Origin: an uncultured Pelagibacteraceae bacterium
GTDB taxonomy: Bacteria > Pseudomonadota > Alphaproteobacteria > Pelagibacterales > Pelagibacteraceae
Reading direction: 5' to 3'
Length of the DNA: 64,000 nt
NCBI GenBank assembly: GCA_902539165.1
Contig: CACBHY010000001.1
Coordinates: 124,001 to 188,000 of the forward strand
Below the pieces are notes generated by a model. That model was not told the origin of the DNA. It saw only the letters and a program-made list of their open reading frames with translations, and searched no databases. Both the position numbers and the translations under genes were made by a program. How positions within the stretch are numbered: position 1 is the first letter of the stretch; each line of letters begins with the position of its first letter. Below are positions 43,572 to 55,094 of this stretch, in pieces.

Positions 43572-44726
43572 ATGGCATCTAATTTAAAAGTTTTACAGGT
43601 CATTCCAAAATTAGGATATGGGGGAGCAGAAACGGGTTGCTTTGATATTGCACATTATTTGCCAGAAAATAACTGTAAGTCCTTTATTGTGACCAGTGGA
43701 GGTGAATTATTGAAATTTGTTGATAGAAAGAAAGTAAAAATTTTTAAACTCCCTGTGCAAAGTAAAAATCCATTATTAATTTTTATTAATTCAATCATTT
43801 TAATTGGTATTATTTTATTAAATAATATCTCAATAGTTCATGCACGTAGTAGAGCTCCTGCTTGGTCCTGCTTGTTTGCATCTAAATTAACTGGAAGAAA
43901 ATTTGTGACCACCTTCCATGGTACCTACAATTTTAAAAGTAATCTTAAAAAATTTTATAATTCTGTTATGGTAAGATCTGATTTAATTATCGCAGGATCA
44001 AATTTTATTTTTTCTCATATCAAAGAAAATTATTCTAAATATTTAAATAATAAAAAAAAATTTCTAGTAATCTTCAGAGGTATTAATGTTGATTATTTTG
44101 ATGCATCTACAACTTTTGAAGCTGATGAAAAAAAATTATTAAAACAATGGAATATTGAGAAAGATAAAAAAATAATACTTTTGCCAGGAAGATTAACTTC
44201 ATGGAAGGGTCAGGAAGTATTCATAGAAGCGATTAATTTAATAAATATTGAACTTGGATACGAAGCGTTTTATGTGGTAATTCTCGGAAGCGATCAGGGG
44301 CGAGAACTTTATAAGAAAAAATTAATTAGGCTCTCTGAACAATATAGAATGTCAAAACAAATAAGGTTTATAGATTATTGTAAAAATATGGCTCTGGCTT
44401 ACAAAGTTTCAGATATAATAGTTTCAGCTTCAAATGAGCCAGAAGCTTTTGGAAGAGTGTCAGTGGAGGCACAATCAATGGGAAAACCAATAATAGCAAG
44501 CAATATTGGTGGTTCTAATGAAACAGTCATTGATGAAAAAACGGGTTTTTTATTTGAGTCAAATAACGCAAAATCTTTAAGTAAACAGATTTTGAGAGTG
44601 CTTAATATGGATGAGACATCTTTAAAATCGCTAGGAATAGAAGCAAGAAAAAATGCTGCTCAAAGATTTAATGTTGAAAAAATGTGTTTTTCTACCTATT
44701 CAGAGTATAAAAGACTTTTAAACTAA
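43572..44726 (+). CDS. Glycosyltransferase family 4 protein
   Basis: GT-B-fold glycosyltransferase acting at the cytoplasmic side of the membrane, probably in LPS or glycan assembly. The 384-residue protein has the acceptor-domain glycine loop [13 protein letters not shown], a sugar-donor domain starting with [17 protein letters not shown], and the Glu motif [28 protein letters not shown]. It directly abuts thrS and resembles alphaproteobacterial core-LPS transferases. Donor and acceptor sugars are unknown. Confidence 0.88.
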   Translation: MASNLKVLQVIPKLGYGGAETGCFDIAHYLPENNCKSFIVTSGGELLKFVDRKKVKIFKLPVQSKNPLLIFINSIILIGIILLNNISIVHARSRAPAWSCLFASKLTGRKFVTTFHGTYNFKSNLKKFYNSVMVRSDLIIAGSNFIFSHIKENYSKYLNNKKKFLVIFRGINVDYFDASTTFEADEKKLLKQWNIEKDKKIILLPGRLTSWKGQEVFIEAINLINIELGYEAFYVVILGSDQGRELYKKKLIRLSEQYRMSKQIRFIDYCKNMALAYKVSDIIVSASNEPEAFGRVSVEAQSMGKPIIASNIGGSNETVIDEKTGFLFESNNAKSLSKQILRVLNMDETSLKSLGIEARKNAAQRFNVEKMCFSTYSEYKRLLN

Positions 44727-46643
44727 ATGCCTACAATAACATTACCAGACGGAAACAATATAATTTTTTCAAAAAAAGTTACTGGAGCTGAGGTAGCTGA
44801 GAAAATAAGCAAGTCTTTAGCTAAACAAGCAATGGTTATAAGCGTTGATGGGGAACTAAAAGATTTAGATTATTTAATAGATAAAGATTGTTCGGTAAAA
44901 ATTTTTACTTCTAAAAACTCAGAAGGGTTGGAAACAATTAGACATGACACAGCTCATATTTTGGCAATGGCTGTTCAAGAATTATTTCCAGGCACTCAGG
45001 TTACAATTGGTCCAGTTATTGAAAATGGATTTTATTATGACTTTGCCAGAAAAGAACCATTCACTGAGGATGATTTATTAAAAATTGAAAATAAAATGAA
45101 AGAAATTGTTGATAGAGATGAAATTACCAAGAGAGAAATTTGGGAGAGAAATAAAGCTATTGATCATTTTAAAAAAAAAGGTGAAATTTATAAATCTGAA
45201 TTAATTAAAGCTATTCCAGAGAAAGAAGATGTCTCAATTTATTTTCATGGAGATTGGCATGATCTTTGTAGAGGTCCCCACCTATCCTCAACAGGTAAAA
45301 TAGGAAAATATTTTAAACTAACAAAAGTTTCGGGTGCTTATTGGAGGGGTGACTCAAAAAATGAAATGTTACAAAGGATATATGGTACTAGTTGGGCTAC
45401 TCAGAAAGATTTAGATGAATATCTTAAAAGAATAGAAGAAGCAGAAAAAAGAGATCATAGAAAATTAGGAAGAGAAATGGATTTATTTCATTTTAGAGAA
45501 GAAAGTCCTGGATCAGTTTTTTGGCATGAAAGAGGCTGGGCGTTATTTCAAAATTTAATTAACTATATGAGACAGAGGCAGGATACAGCTGGTTACAAAG
45601 AAATTAATACACCAGAGGTATTGGATAGACAATTATGGGAAAAATCGGGACATTGGGGTAAATACGGTGACAACATGTACACATCCGAAACTCCAGATGA
45701 AAAGGTGTTTGCAATAAAACCTATGAATTGTCCAGGACATGTTCAGGTATTTAATCAAGGACTAAAGAGTTATCGAGATCTTCCTTTACGATATGCAGAA
45801 TTTGGAAAAGTTCATCGATATGAACCGTCAGGAGCATTACATGGGTTACTTAGGGTGAGAGCTTTTACTCAAGATGATGCACATATTTTTTGTTCTGAGG
45901 ATCAAATTACAAGTGAGTGTTTAATTGTAACTAATTTAATTTTAGATATTTATAAAGACCTTGGGTTTGAAAATGTAATTCTTAAATATGCAGATAGACC
46001 TGAAGTGAGAGTTGGAGAAGACGAAATTTGGGACAAAGCAGAAGCATCCTTACTTGAAGCAGTGAAAGCATCAAAGTTAGAATATAGTATTAACAAGGGA
46101 GAAGGAGCATTCTATGGTCCTAAAATTGAGTTTGTTCTAAGGGATGCAATTGGTAGAGATTGGCAGTGTGGAACTTTACAAGTTGATTTAAATTTACCTG
46201 AAAGATTAGGGGCTTCCTATATCGATAAAGATGGAACTAAGAAAATTCCTGTAATGTTGCACAGAGCACTATTTGGATCTTTGGAGAGATTTATTGGAAT
46301 CTTAATTGAAAATTATGCAGGTAAATTTCCATTCTGGATATCACCTTTGCAAACAATGGTAATTCCTATTTCAGAAGAATTTAATGACTATGCTATTGAG
46401 ATATCTAAAAAAATTAAAAATGTAGGTATAAGTTCTGCTGTTGATTTAAAAAATCAAAATTTAAATTATAAAATAAGAGATCATTCGTTAGCCAAAATAC
46501 CTCTTTTGTTAATTTGTGGTAAAAAAGAAGTTGACTCCAATTCTGTAACGATTAGAAGATTAGACTCTAATAAACAAGAAAATATGGACATAGACACATT
46601 CTTAAAAACTTTCTCTGCTTTAAACAAAGCATCCTCAAACTAA
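44727..46643 (+). CDS. thrS: Threonyl-tRNA synthetase
   Basis: Class II synthetase charging tRNA-Thr. The 638-residue protein has a TGS domain (1-60), the editing domain with RHDTAHILA, catalytic motif 2/zinc region AIKPMNCPGHVQVFN, motif 3 GSLERFIGILIENY and the C-terminal anticodon domain. It starts immediately after the glycosyltransferase stop and is followed without a gap by infC, so all three are on one transcript. No leader or T-box-like structure is present. Confidence 0.97.
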   Translation: MPTITLPDGNNIIFSKKVTGAEVAEKISKSLAKQAMVISVDGELKDLDYLIDKDCSVKIFTSKNSEGLETIRHDTAHILAMAVQELFPGTQVTIGPVIENGFYYDFARKEPFTEDDLLKIENKMKEIVDRDEITKREIWERNKAIDHFKKKGEIYKSELIKAIPEKEDVSIYFHGDWHDLCRGPHLSSTGKIGKYFKLTKVSGAYWRGDSKNEMLQRIYGTSWATQKDLDEYLKRIEEAEKRDHRKLGREMDLFHFREESPGSVFWHERGWALFQNLINYMRQRQDTAGYKEINTPEVLDRQLWEKSGHWGKYGDNMYTSETPDEKVFAIKPMNCPGHVQVFNQGLKSYRDLPLRYAEFGKVHRYEPSGALHGLLRVRAFTQDDAHIFCSEDQITSECLIVTNLILDIYKDLGFENVILKYADRPEVRVGEDEIWDKAEASLLEAVKASKLEYSINKGEGAFYGPKIEFVLRDAIGRDWQCGTLQVDLNLPERLGASYIDKDGTKKIPVMLHRALFGSLERFIGILIENYAGKFPFWISPLQTMVIPISEEFNDYAIEISKKIKNVGISSAVDLKNQNLNYKIRDHSLAKIPLLLICGKKEVDSNSVTIRRLDSNKQENMDIDTFLKTFSALNKASSN

Positions 46644-47189
46644 GTGGCAGATTTTAAACAAAATTATTTTCAACGAAGGACTAAAGATAGAGGACCAAGA
46701 TCTAATAATAGAATTTCCTCTCCAGATGTTCAAGTAATAGCAAGTGATGGTGAAAATCTTGGTGTGCTAAATACTAATGAAGCTATTTCAATGGCAAAAA
46801 ATCAAGGACTTGATTTAATTGAAATAGCACCCAACGCAAATCCTCCAGTTTGTAAAATCATGGATATGGGTAAGTACAAATATGATGCTCAAAAAAAAGC
46901 AAATCTTGCGAAAAAAAAACAAAAAATTGTTTTATTAAAAGAAATTAAAATGAGACCTGTAACAGAAACTCATGATTATGATTTCAAAGTTAAAAATGCA
47001 AAAAAATTCATAGCTAAAGGAGATAAAGTAAAATTTACTATAAGGTTTAAAGGTCGAGAATTACAGCATTCCCATCTAGGAAATGAATTGATGGGAAAAA
47101 TTAAAGAAGACATGAAAGATATTGGCAAGGTGGAGCTGCATCCAAAATTTGATGGCAAGCAAATGATTATGGTTATCCAACCTTTATAG
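46644..47189 (+). CDS. infC: Translation initiation factor IF-3
   Basis: Binds the 30S subunit and proofreads the start codon. The 181-residue protein shows RISSPDVQVIASDGENLGVLNTNEAI, DLIEIAPNANPPVCKIMD and the C-terminal KGDKVKFTIRFKGRELQHS. It starts with GTG directly after the thrS stop. Use of a non-ATG codon at infC is common and lets IF-3 repress its own translation; the classical AUU is not used here. Confidence 0.96.
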   Translation: MADFKQNYFQRRTKDRGPRSNNRISSPDVQVIASDGENLGVLNTNEAISMAKNQGLDLIEIAPNANPPVCKIMDMGKYKYDAQKKANLAKKKQKIVLLKEIKMRPVTETHDYDFKVKNAKKFIAKGDKVKFTIRFKGRELQHSHLGNELMGKIKEDMKDIGKVELHPKFDGKQMIMVIQPL

Positions 47190-47242
47190 GGTTTAATAGA
47201 GGTTGTAAAATTATATCATTCTTTGTATAAGACCGCTGAATT

Positions 47243-47449
47243 ATGCCAAAATTAAAAACAAAAAGCTCAGCAAAAAAAAGATTTAAAATATCAGCTAAAG
47301 GTAAAGTAATGACTGCCCAAGCTGGTAAAAGGCATGGTATGATTAAAAGAACAAATTCTCAAATTAGAAAATTAAGAGGCACAACAACAATGTCCAAGCA
47401 AGATGGAAAAATTGTTAAATCCTATATGCCTTACAGCTTAAGAGGTTAA
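47243..47449 (+). CDS. rpmI: Ribosomal protein L35
   Basis: A 68-residue large-subunit protein: [23 protein letters not shown], ending SYMPYSLRG. It follows infC by 53 bp and precedes rplT by 2 nt, the conserved infC-rpmI-rplT order. The 53-bp gap could hold a regulatory structure, but none was recognised. Confidence 0.97.
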   Translation: MPKLKTKSSAKKRFKISAKGKVMTAQAGKRHGMIKRTNSQIRKLRGTTTMSKQDGKIVKSYMPYSLRG

Positions 47450-47451
47450 TA

Positions 47452-47808
47452 ATGGCAAGAGTTAAAAGAGGCGTAACAAGTAAAGCAAAACATAAAAAAG
47501 TTTTAAAAGCTGTCAAAGGTCAATGGGGCAGAAGAAAAAACACTATAAGAGTTGCAAAGCAGGCAATGGAAAAATCGATGCAATATGCTTATAGAGATAG
47601 AAGAAACAGAAAAAGAGACTTCAAATCTTTATGGATACAAAGAATCAATGCCGGTGTTAGAGCTGAAGGCATGACATATTCTAAATTCGTAAATGGATTA
47701 AGTAAATGTGGTATAGCAATTGATAGAAAAATTCTTGCTGAAATTGCCTATGATAGCCCAGAGGCGTTCAAAACAATTGTACAAAAAGCCCAATCAGCAT
47801 TGAATTAA
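47452..47808 (+). CDS. rplT: Ribosomal protein L20
   Basis: A 118-residue 23S rRNA-binding protein needed early in 50S assembly: [46 protein letters not shown]. In many bacteria L20 represses infC-rpmI-rplT; no binding structure was recognised here. pheS follows after 43 bp. Confidence 0.98.
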   Translation: MARVKRGVTSKAKHKKVLKAVKGQWGRRKNTIRVAKQAMEKSMQYAYRDRRNRKRDFKSLWIQRINAGVRAEGMTYSKFVNGLSKCGIAIDRKILAEIAYDSPEAFKTIVQKAQSALN

Positions 47809-47851
47809 TTTTCATTGTTGTTTTTCTAAGGTTAACAAATATTCTACCGAT

Positions 47852-48919
47852 ATGTCTGATATTAAAAAAATTAAAGATGAATTTTTAGAAAGATTAAATA
47901 AGGATTTAAGCATTGAAAGTGTTAATCAAATTAAATCTGAATTATTTGGTAAAAATGGTAAAATTTCATCTTCTTTTAAAATTCTTGGATCTTTACCAAC
48001 TGAAGAACGAAAAAAATTTGCATCAGATTTAAATTATGTAAAAGATGAGTTACAAGAGAAAATTAATAAAAAAATTCAACAAATAGAGATTAAAGAAATA
48101 AATTCTAAGCTAGAGAATGAGAAGGTAGACGTAACACTACCTGAAAGAAATATTGTACAAGGCAAGATACATCCTGTTTCTCAAGTTATAGACGAATTAT
48201 CCTCAATATTTTCTGAAATTGGTTTTAGTGTTGAAGAAGGACCAGATGTGGAGAATGAGCATTATAATTTTACAGCATTAAACACACCAGATAACCATCC
48301 AGCAAGAGACATGCATGATACTTTTTATTTAGATGATAAAAAAGAATTACTTTTAAGAACTCACACATCTCCAGTTCAAGTACGAACAATGTTAAAAGGC
48401 AAACCTCCTTTTAAAATTATCGCTCCTGGTAGAACGTATAGATCTGATAGTGATCAAACTCATGCACCAATGTTTCATCAAGTAGAGGGACTTCATATTG
48501 ATAAAAATATTAATATGGGACATTTAAAAGGCTGTTTAAATTATTTTATAAAATCTTTTTTTGAAGTGGATAAAATTAAAATGAGATTTAGACCAAGTCA
48601 CTTTCCCTTTACAGAGCCATCAGCAGAGGTTGACATTGGTTATGAATTGAAGAACGGCAAAATAGTTATCGGAGAGGGAGATAAATGGTTAGAGATTTTG
48701 GGTTGTGGGATGGTGCACCCAAATGTACTTAAAAATGTAAAAATAAATCCAGATAAGTATCAAGGCTATGCATTTGGGATTGGTATAGATAGGTTGGCAA
48801 TGCTTAAGTATGGAATAAATGATTTAAGAGCTTTTTTCGAGACTGACTATAGGTGGCTAAATCATTTTGGTTTTGACCCATTAGATGTACCTTCAAATTA
48901 TAGAGGTCTTAGTAGATGA
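47852..48919 (+). CDS. pheS: Phenylalanyl-tRNA synthetase alpha subunit
   Basis: Catalytic subunit of the (alpha-beta)2 enzyme. The 355-residue protein has an N-terminal coiled-coil region (about 1-90) that binds tRNA, class II motif 2 ([27 protein letters not shown]) and motif 3 ([18 protein letters not shown]). It overlaps pheT by 4 nt (ATGA). Confidence 0.97.
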   Translation: MSDIKKIKDEFLERLNKDLSIESVNQIKSELFGKNGKISSSFKILGSLPTEERKKFASDLNYVKDELQEKINKKIQQIEIKEINSKLENEKVDVTLPERNIVQGKIHPVSQVIDELSSIFSEIGFSVEEGPDVENEHYNFTALNTPDNHPARDMHDTFYLDDKKELLLRTHTSPVQVRTMLKGKPPFKIIAPGRTYRSDSDQTHAPMFHQVEGLHIDKNINMGHLKGCLNYFIKSFFEVDKIKMRFRPSHFPFTEPSAEVDIGYELKNGKIVIGEGDKWLEILGCGMVHPNVLKNVKINPDKYQGYAFGIGIDRLAMLKYGINDLRAFFETDYRWLNHFGFDPLDVPSNYRGLSR

Positions 48920-51324
48920 AATTTACAATAGGCTGGCTTAAGGAACACCTTGATACAAAGTTCGAGGATAGAGAAATAATTGAGAAATTGACTGATGTTG
49001 GGCTTGAAGTTGAGAGTTTTGAAAAGGTTAGTTCCGATTTAGATAACTTTAAAGTGGCAAAAATTATAAACGCTGAGCAACACCCAAATGCAGATAAGCT
49101 TAAAGTATGTGATGTTGATATCGGTGAACAAGAAACTGTAAAAGTTGTTTGTGGAGCACCTAATGCTCAGAAAGACCTTTTGACTGTTTATGCTGGTCCT
49201 GGATCAGTAATTCCAAAAAATAACATGAAACTAACAGTTAGTAAAATAAGGGGTGTAACTTCATATGGGATGTTATGTTCAGAGTCTGAATTAAATTTAT
49301 CTGATGAAAGTGACGGAATAACAGAACTAAAGTCAAATAAATACTCAGACAAGGTAGGAGAAAATTTTTTCAAAAATAATACTGAAAAAGTTATTGATTT
49401 ATCAATCACCCCTAACCGACCTGACTGTTTAGGGGTAAGAGGAATAGCGAGAGATCTTGCAGCTGCAGGAGTTGGGAAATTAAAACATACTTCAAATACA
49501 AATATCAAAAATACTGGAGCTCAAAAAATTAAAATTTCTATTACAAAAGATAAAAATCAAGGTTGCATTATTTTTGGTAGTTGCTTAATTAAAGATGTAT
49601 CAAACAAAGAAAGTCCAAAATGGCTAAAAGATAAAATCGAGTCATTAGGTCAAAAATCTATTTCAGCCATTGTCGATATAACTAATTATGTAATGCTGGA
49701 TTTAAATAGACCCCTTCACGCATATGATGCAGGCAAAATTGATGAGGAAATTATTGTGAGAAATTCGATAAAGGGTGAAACTTTTGAAGCTCTTGATAAT
49801 AAAGAGTATAAATTAGATAATGACATGTGTGTTATCTCTGATAAGTCCGGTGTATTAGGTTTAGGTGGAATAATCGGAGGCACGCGTGCAGGCACTGAAT
49901 TTAATACTAAAAATATTTTGTTAGAATCTGCATATTTTTTGCCTAGATCTATTAGAAAAACTTCAAAACTATTGAACATTGATACGGATGCTAAATTTAG
50001 ATTTGAAAGGGGCATTGATCCTCAATCGATTGAACTGGGTCTAAAAAAGGCATCCAAATTGATAATTGAGATTTGTGGAGGCAAAGTTAGCAAGTTTGAT
50101 GTTCAAAAAATTAAAAAATATAAAAAAAATAAAATTAAATTTAAGACTTCCTTATTTGAGAGAATTGCAGGCTTTAAGGTAAAAGATAAAGAAATTATTA
50201 AAATCTTAACAGATTTAGGTTTTGAAGTTTCTAAGAAAAAATTGGAATTAGAATTAACAATTCCTTCATGGAGACCAGACATTACTCAACCTATAGATAT
50301 AGTTGAAGAAATAGTAAGAATTAAAGGTTACAATAATATAAGAACTTTGGAACCAGATAAAACAAGATTTAAAGCTACACTTAATAAACAACAAAAACTT
50401 TTTCATTTTTTGCAGCGCTCTGTAGCATCTAAAGGATACTTTGAAACTGTAACTTGGTCTTTCACAGATTCAAAATTAAACAATCTTTTTAAAGAAAATT
50501 ATAACGAAATTAAAATAGTAAATCCAATAAGCTCAGACTTAGATGTTTTAAGAAATTCAATATTTTCTAATTTGATATCCTATCTCAAAAAAAATTTAGA
50601 TAGAGGCTTTAAAGACGTTTCTCTTTTTGAAATAGGACCAATTTTTAAGGATAACAAACCTGGCGAACAATTAACGGTGCTTGGTGCAATAAAATCAGGA
50701 AAGATATCAAGATTAAACTGGAATGAAGAAAATAGATTGGTTGATTTATTTGATGCAAAAAAAGATGTAATTCAGACTTTAGTAGAAGCTGGATATGATA
50801 GGCAAAATTTATTTGTAAGAGAAAAATCACCTTCTTATTATCATCCAGGAAAATCTGGCTCTGTATATCTTGATAAAGATGATATTAATCCAGTGGCATA
50901 TTTCGGAGAAATTCATCCAAATATTATAAAAAAAATTGATATAAAAACTGAAGCACTTGTTTGTTTTGAGATCTATCTGGATTACCTAAAAGATAAAAAA
51001 ATTAAACTTAAAGACTTAAAACCTCAATTTAAGTTCTCAGACTATCAAAAATCAGACAGAGACTTTGCTTTTGTAGTTGATAAACATTTTAAAGCTCAAG
51101 ATATAATAGATATTATATCTTCCATTGATGAAAGCTCAATTCAGTCAGTAAAAATTTTCGATGTTTATGAAGGCGAGAATATTCCTAAAGACAAAAAGTC
51201 TATAGCTCTCAATGTAACTATTCAATCTTCAGAAAAAACTTTAGAAGAAAGTGATCTTGAAAAAATTAATAAACTTATAATTTCAACTGTTGAGACTAAA
51301 TCAGGCGCAAAAATTAGGTCCTAA
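48916..51324 (+). CDS. pheT: Phenylalanyl-tRNA synthetase beta subunit
   Basis: Editing and tRNA-binding subunit. The 802-residue protein has an EMAP/tRNA-binding domain (about 40-150: [19 protein letters not shown]), B3/B4 editing and B5 domains, a catalytic-like core and a C-terminal anticodon-binding fold ([15 protein letters not shown]). It directly abuts lepA, with no intervening promoter. Confidence 0.97.
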   Translation: MKFTIGWLKEHLDTKFEDREIIEKLTDVGLEVESFEKVSSDLDNFKVAKIINAEQHPNADKLKVCDVDIGEQETVKVVCGAPNAQKDLLTVYAGPGSVIPKNNMKLTVSKIRGVTSYGMLCSESELNLSDESDGITELKSNKYSDKVGENFFKNNTEKVIDLSITPNRPDCLGVRGIARDLAAAGVGKLKHTSNTNIKNTGAQKIKISITKDKNQGCIIFGSCLIKDVSNKESPKWLKDKIESLGQKSISAIVDITNYVMLDLNRPLHAYDAGKIDEEIIVRNSIKGETFEALDNKEYKLDNDMCVISDKSGVLGLGGIIGGTRAGTEFNTKNILLESAYFLPRSIRKTSKLLNIDTDAKFRFERGIDPQSIELGLKKASKLIIEICGGKVSKFDVQKIKKYKKNKIKFKTSLFERIAGFKVKDKEIIKILTDLGFEVSKKKLELELTIPSWRPDITQPIDIVEEIVRIKGYNNIRTLEPDKTRFKATLNKQQKLFHFLQRSVASKGYFETVTWSFTDSKLNNLFKENYNEIKIVNPISSDLDVLRNSIFSNLISYLKKNLDRGFKDVSLFEIGPIFKDNKPGEQLTVLGAIKSGKISRLNWNEENRLVDLFDAKKDVIQTLVEAGYDRQNLFVREKSPSYYHPGKSGSVYLDKDDINPVAYFGEIHPNIIKKIDIKTEALVCFEIYLDYLKDKKIKLKDLKPQFKFSDYQKSDRDFAFVVDKHFKAQDIIDIISSIDESSIQSVKIFDVYEGENIPKDKKSIALNVTIQSSEKTLEESDLEKINKLIISTVETKSGAKIRS

Positions 51325-53139
51325 ATGTCCAGTGAAATTGATAATATCAGAAATTTTGCAATAATTGCACACATTGATCACGGAAAATCTACTATTGCTG
51401 ATCGAATAATTCATAGTTGTGGAGGATTAACAGAACGAGAAATGAAAGCCCAAGTTCTTGACTCGATGGATATAGAGAGAGAAAGAGGGATTACAATTAA
51501 AGCTCAAACTGTAAAATTAAATTATAAAGCTAAAGATGGTAAAGAATATATTTTAAACATCATAGACACACCTGGTCATGTAGATTTTAGCTATGAGGTA
51601 AGTAGATCACTTTACGCATGTGAGGGCTCTATTTTGATTGTCGATAGTACCCAAGGAGTTGAAGCGCAGACTTTAGCAAACGTTTATCAAGCTTTAGATA
51701 CGAACCATGAAATTGTTCCAGTATTAAATAAGGTTGATTTACCAGCATCTGATTTAGAAAAAACAAAGAAACAAATTGAGGATGTTATTGGCATTGATAC
51801 TGAAAATTCTATTCCATGCTCTGGTAAAACTGGAGAAGGCATTGAAGACATTTTAGAGCAAATAATAACCACCTTGCCTGCACCAAAGGGAGAAGCTACA
51901 TCAGATTTAAAATGTTTACTTGTTGATAGTTGGTATGACACTTATTTAGGTGTGGTAATTTTAGTTAGAGTGATTGATGGAAAATTATCAAAAAATATGA
52001 AAATTAAAATGATGTCAACCAACCAAGAATATATTGTAGAAAAGGTTGGGGTGTTTACACCTAAACCAACAGATATAAATGAATTAAGTACAGGTGAAAT
52101 AGGCTTTATAACAACAGGGATTAAAGTTCTCTCAGATACAAAAGTTGGTGATACTATTTGTGATGCAACAAAACCGTTAAAGGATGCTCTACCAGGGTTT
52201 AAACCTAGCAAGCCAGTTGTATTTTGTGGATTGTTTCCTGTTGATAGTTCAGAGTATCAAAAACTAAAAGATGGATTGGCTAAGCTTCAATTAAATGATG
52301 CGAGTTTTTCATTTGAACCTGAGTCGTCCTCAGCTCTAGGTTTAGGTTTCAGGTGTGGTTTTTTGGGCTTGCTACATCTTGAAATAGTGACTGAAAGATT
52401 AGAGAGAGAGTTTGATGTAAACCTATTAACGACTACTCCTGGAGTTGTTTATAAAGTTCATCTTAACAATGGAACAATAGTAGATTTACAAAATCCATCT
52501 AGTTTACCAGATCCAACATTGATTAAAATGATCGAGGAACCTTGGATTAAAGCTACAATTATAACCCCAGATCAGTATTTAGGATCTATAATCAAAATGT
52601 GTCAGGAAAAAAGAGGGATACAAACAAATTTAAGTTATTCAGGAAATAGAGCAGTTGTAAGTTATGAGCTTCCTTTAAATGAGGTAGTTTTTGATTTTAA
52701 TGATCGTCTTAAATCAATGACCAGTGGTTATGCCAGTTTTGATTACGAAATAATAGAACATCGAGAAGGTGATTTAGTTAAATTAGGTATTCTAGTAAAC
52801 GCTGAGCCTGTTGATGCTTTAGCAATGATGATACATAAAGATTTTGCTCAAAGAACTGGCAGGGAAGTTTGTGAAAAACTAAAAGATCTTATACCTAGAC
52901 ATAATTTTATGATCCCAGTTCAGGCTGCAATAGGTGGAAAAATAATTGCAAGAGAAACTATAAAGGGGTTTAAAAAAGACGTTCTAACAAAAATACACGG
53001 AGGTGGAGCTACAGACAGAAAAAGAAAACTTCTTGAAAAACAAAAGAAAGGTAAAGCTCGCTCAAAACAATTTGGACGTGTTGAAATTCCACAAGAGGCA
53101 TTTATTGGTGTTTTAAAAATAAACAGTGACAAACAATAG
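51325..53139 (+). CDS. lepA: Elongation factor 4
   Basis: Ribosome-associated GTPase that promotes back-translocation or ribosome assembly. The 604-residue protein carries the G domain: AHIDHGKST (15-23), [12 protein letters not shown]. Its LepA-specific C-terminus contains [25 protein letters not shown] ([12 protein letters not shown]) and [23 protein letters not shown]. It starts right after pheT. Last gene of the translation run before the glycan block. Confidence 0.97.
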   Translation: MSSEIDNIRNFAIIAHIDHGKSTIADRIIHSCGGLTEREMKAQVLDSMDIERERGITIKAQTVKLNYKAKDGKEYILNIIDTPGHVDFSYEVSRSLYACEGSILIVDSTQGVEAQTLANVYQALDTNHEIVPVLNKVDLPASDLEKTKKQIEDVIGIDTENSIPCSGKTGEGIEDILEQIITTLPAPKGEATSDLKCLLVDSWYDTYLGVVILVRVIDGKLSKNMKIKMMSTNQEYIVEKVGVFTPKPTDINELSTGEIGFITTGIKVLSDTKVGDTICDATKPLKDALPGFKPSKPVVFCGLFPVDSSEYQKLKDGLAKLQLNDASFSFEPESSSALGLGFRCGFLGLLHLEIVTERLEREFDVNLLTTTPGVVYKVHLNNGTIVDLQNPSSLPDPTLIKMIEEPWIKATIITPDQYLGSIIKMCQEKRGIQTNLSYSGNRAVVSYELPLNEVVFDFNDRLKSMTSGYASFDYEIIEHREGDLVKLGILVNAEPVDALAMMIHKDFAQRTGREVCEKLKDLIPRHNFMIPVQAAIGGKIIARETIKGFKKDVLTKIHGGGATDRKRKLLEKQKKGKARSKQFGRVEIPQEAFIGVLKINSDKQ

Positions 53140-53175
53140 AACATTATCGGTAAATATAAAAGTTTAAGAAATATT

Positions 53176-53979
53176 ATGAAAAATTTAAAAATTTATTGTG
53201 TGACCAATAAAGCAATAGATTTTTTAAGTAACACAAATTACGATTTAGCTTGGGTGGGACAGGAAAAGGCTCCAAAAGATTACCTAAAATGTGATACTGG
53301 AGATAATATTTATTTAAAAGAAAAAAATTATTCAGAATTAACATTTCATTATTGGTTTTGGAAAAATAAATTAGATCTAAATATAGAAAATTGGGTTGGC
53401 TTTTGCCAAAAAAGGAGATTTTGGATTAAAAAAAATTCAGAAAATAAAAATATAAACCATTCAAATATTAATGATCATTTATTAGAAAGAATCCCAAGTG
53501 ATTGGGCAGATTATGACTCAATTTTATGTGAACCAATATATGTCAATAATGTAAAAACAATGAAATTAATCAAGAGAGGATATAAATCTATATTAAAAGA
53601 TCCAAGTATTTTTTTTAATAACAATAAGCAAACCTTGTTGTTGCATTTTGATATGCATCATGGATATGGAAATATGCAAAAAGCTATAGAACTAATGCAT
53701 GAGAGAGACAGAAATGAGTTTTATGAGTATTTAAATAAATCTTGTTTTTATAATCCACATATAATGTTTATTTCAAAACCAGAAATTATAAATCGTTGGT
53801 TTAATGATTTGTTTACTTGGCTTTTTAAATGTGAAAAAATTTTTGGTTTCAATGATCTAAAGGGGTATGACACCCAAAGGCTATACGCATACTTAGCAGA
53901 GAGATATTTATCCTTCTGGTTCAAAAAATATACAAAACATTTAAATTGGCCTTGGACATTTATAGATTACAGTAATTAG
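53176..53979 (+). CDS. DUF4422-like putative glycosyltransferase
   Basis: A 267-residue protein resembling DUF4422 capsule-type proteins: IYCVTNKAIDFL start, TGDNIYLKEKNYSELTFHYWFWKNKL, then WVGFCQKRRFW. I identify the family from these motifs only, and it may be a GT-A fold transferase. No membrane segment is visible. It starts 36 bp after lepA and is the first gene of the surface-glycan block. Its stop overlaps that of the aminotransferase gene by 4 nt (TTAG). Confidence 0.6.
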   Translation: MKNLKIYCVTNKAIDFLSNTNYDLAWVGQEKAPKDYLKCDTGDNIYLKEKNYSELTFHYWFWKNKLDLNIENWVGFCQKRRFWIKKNSENKNINHSNINDHLLERIPSDWADYDSILCEPIYVNNVKTMKLIKRGYKSILKDPSIFFNNNKQTLLLHFDMHHGYGNMQKAIELMHERDRNEFYEYLNKSCFYNPHIMFISKPEIINRWFNDLFTWLFKCEKIFGFNDLKGYDTQRLYAYLAERYLSFWFKKYTKHLNWPWTFIDYSN

Positions 53980-55094
53980 TTTTTATTAAAAAATTTTTTA
54001 ATTTCTAAACAAATTTTCTTTATTTCTTTTGTACTAAGCATAGTATGAAATGGTAAACTTAACTGTTCTGAGCCCCATTTTTCACTTATTGGGCATGATG
54101 TATTTTTGTATTTTTTTTTATAATACGTTAAATTTGTAATTGAATTAAAATTAACCGTGACAAAAATTTTATTTTCTAAAAGATGAACTATCAATTTATC
54201 CCTAAACTTTTTTTCAACCCCTATCGGAAATAAATAATAATCTCTATTCTTATTTGGTCTATCTTTTGGAAAAGAAATTTGAGGAATTTTAGATAATTCT
54301 TTTTTGTAGTTTTTAAATATATTTTTTTTTATTTTTGCAATTTTCGAATATTCTTTAATTTGATCAATTAAAATTGAGGCATTTATGTCACTTAAATTTG
54401 CTTTAAACCCATAATTATAAACATCCCAGGGAATATATTTATTGTTCACAAAACGCTTGAATGCAGGCTTGGTCATACCATTGTTTGATATAGATCTAAT
54501 TTTTTCTGCATGATTTTTTGAATTAGTTATTATAGCTCCACCTTCACCGCATGTGATACTTTTTGTAGCGTAAAAAGAAAAAACTGCAAAGTCAGAATAT
54601 TTTCCTAATATATTATTATTATACTCCCCACAAAATGCATGTGCACTATCCTCAATAATAAATATATTTTTTGGTATTTTTTTTTTTAATTCAAAAGTAT
54701 TGAACAAATTACCATACAAATGTACTGGCATTATAACCCTAGTATTTTTAGAAATTTTATTAAAACAATCTTTTAGATCCATTAATTTTGTGTTTGGGTC
54801 TATATCTACAAATACTACTTTCGCACCAACCATTTCAATAACATTTGCACATGCAACAAAGGTGCAAGCAGGTATCATTACTTCATCTTTAGGTTTTAAT
54901 TTGAGAGATAGTAAAATACTAATTAAAGCATTGGTCCAAGAATTACTCATAATTGCAAATTTTTTTTTAAATCTTATTTTCAAAAGATTTTCTGTTTTTT
55001 CACATACTGGACCTGAAGTTAAATATGGACTTGCAATTGTATCTTTTAAATAATTTTTATTTTTCTTTAAATTATGTTTGTAGAAAGGGATCAT
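53976..55094 (-). CDS. DegT/DnrJ/EryC1/StrS aminotransferase
   Basis: PLP enzyme that aminates a keto-sugar nucleotide for surface glycans. The 372-residue protein has TSGPVCEKTENLLKIRF near the N-terminus, the PLP Asp/His pair in IIEDSAHAFCGEYN, and the Schiff-base Lys in SFYATKSITCGEGGAI. Substrate unknown. It overlaps the epimerase-like gene by 4 nt (ATGA), suggesting the two act on the same sugar. Confidence 0.9.
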   Translation of the reverse strand: MIPFYKHNLKKNKNYLKDTIASPYLTSGPVCEKTENLLKIRFKKKFAIMSNSWTNALISILLSLKLKPKDEVMIPACTFVACANVIEMVGAKVVFVDIDPNTKLMDLKDCFNKISKNTRVIMPVHLYGNLFNTFELKKKIPKNIFIIEDSAHAFCGEYNNNILGKYSDFAVFSFYATKSITCGEGGAIITNSKNHAEKIRSISNNGMTKPAFKRFVNNKYIPWDVYNYGFKANLSDINASILIDQIKEYSKIAKIKKNIFKNYKKELSKIPQISFPKDRPNKNRDYYLFPIGVEKKFRDKLIVHLLENKIFVTVNFNSITNLTYYKKKYKNTSCPISEKWGSEQLSLPFHTMLSTKEIKKICLEIKKFFNKN

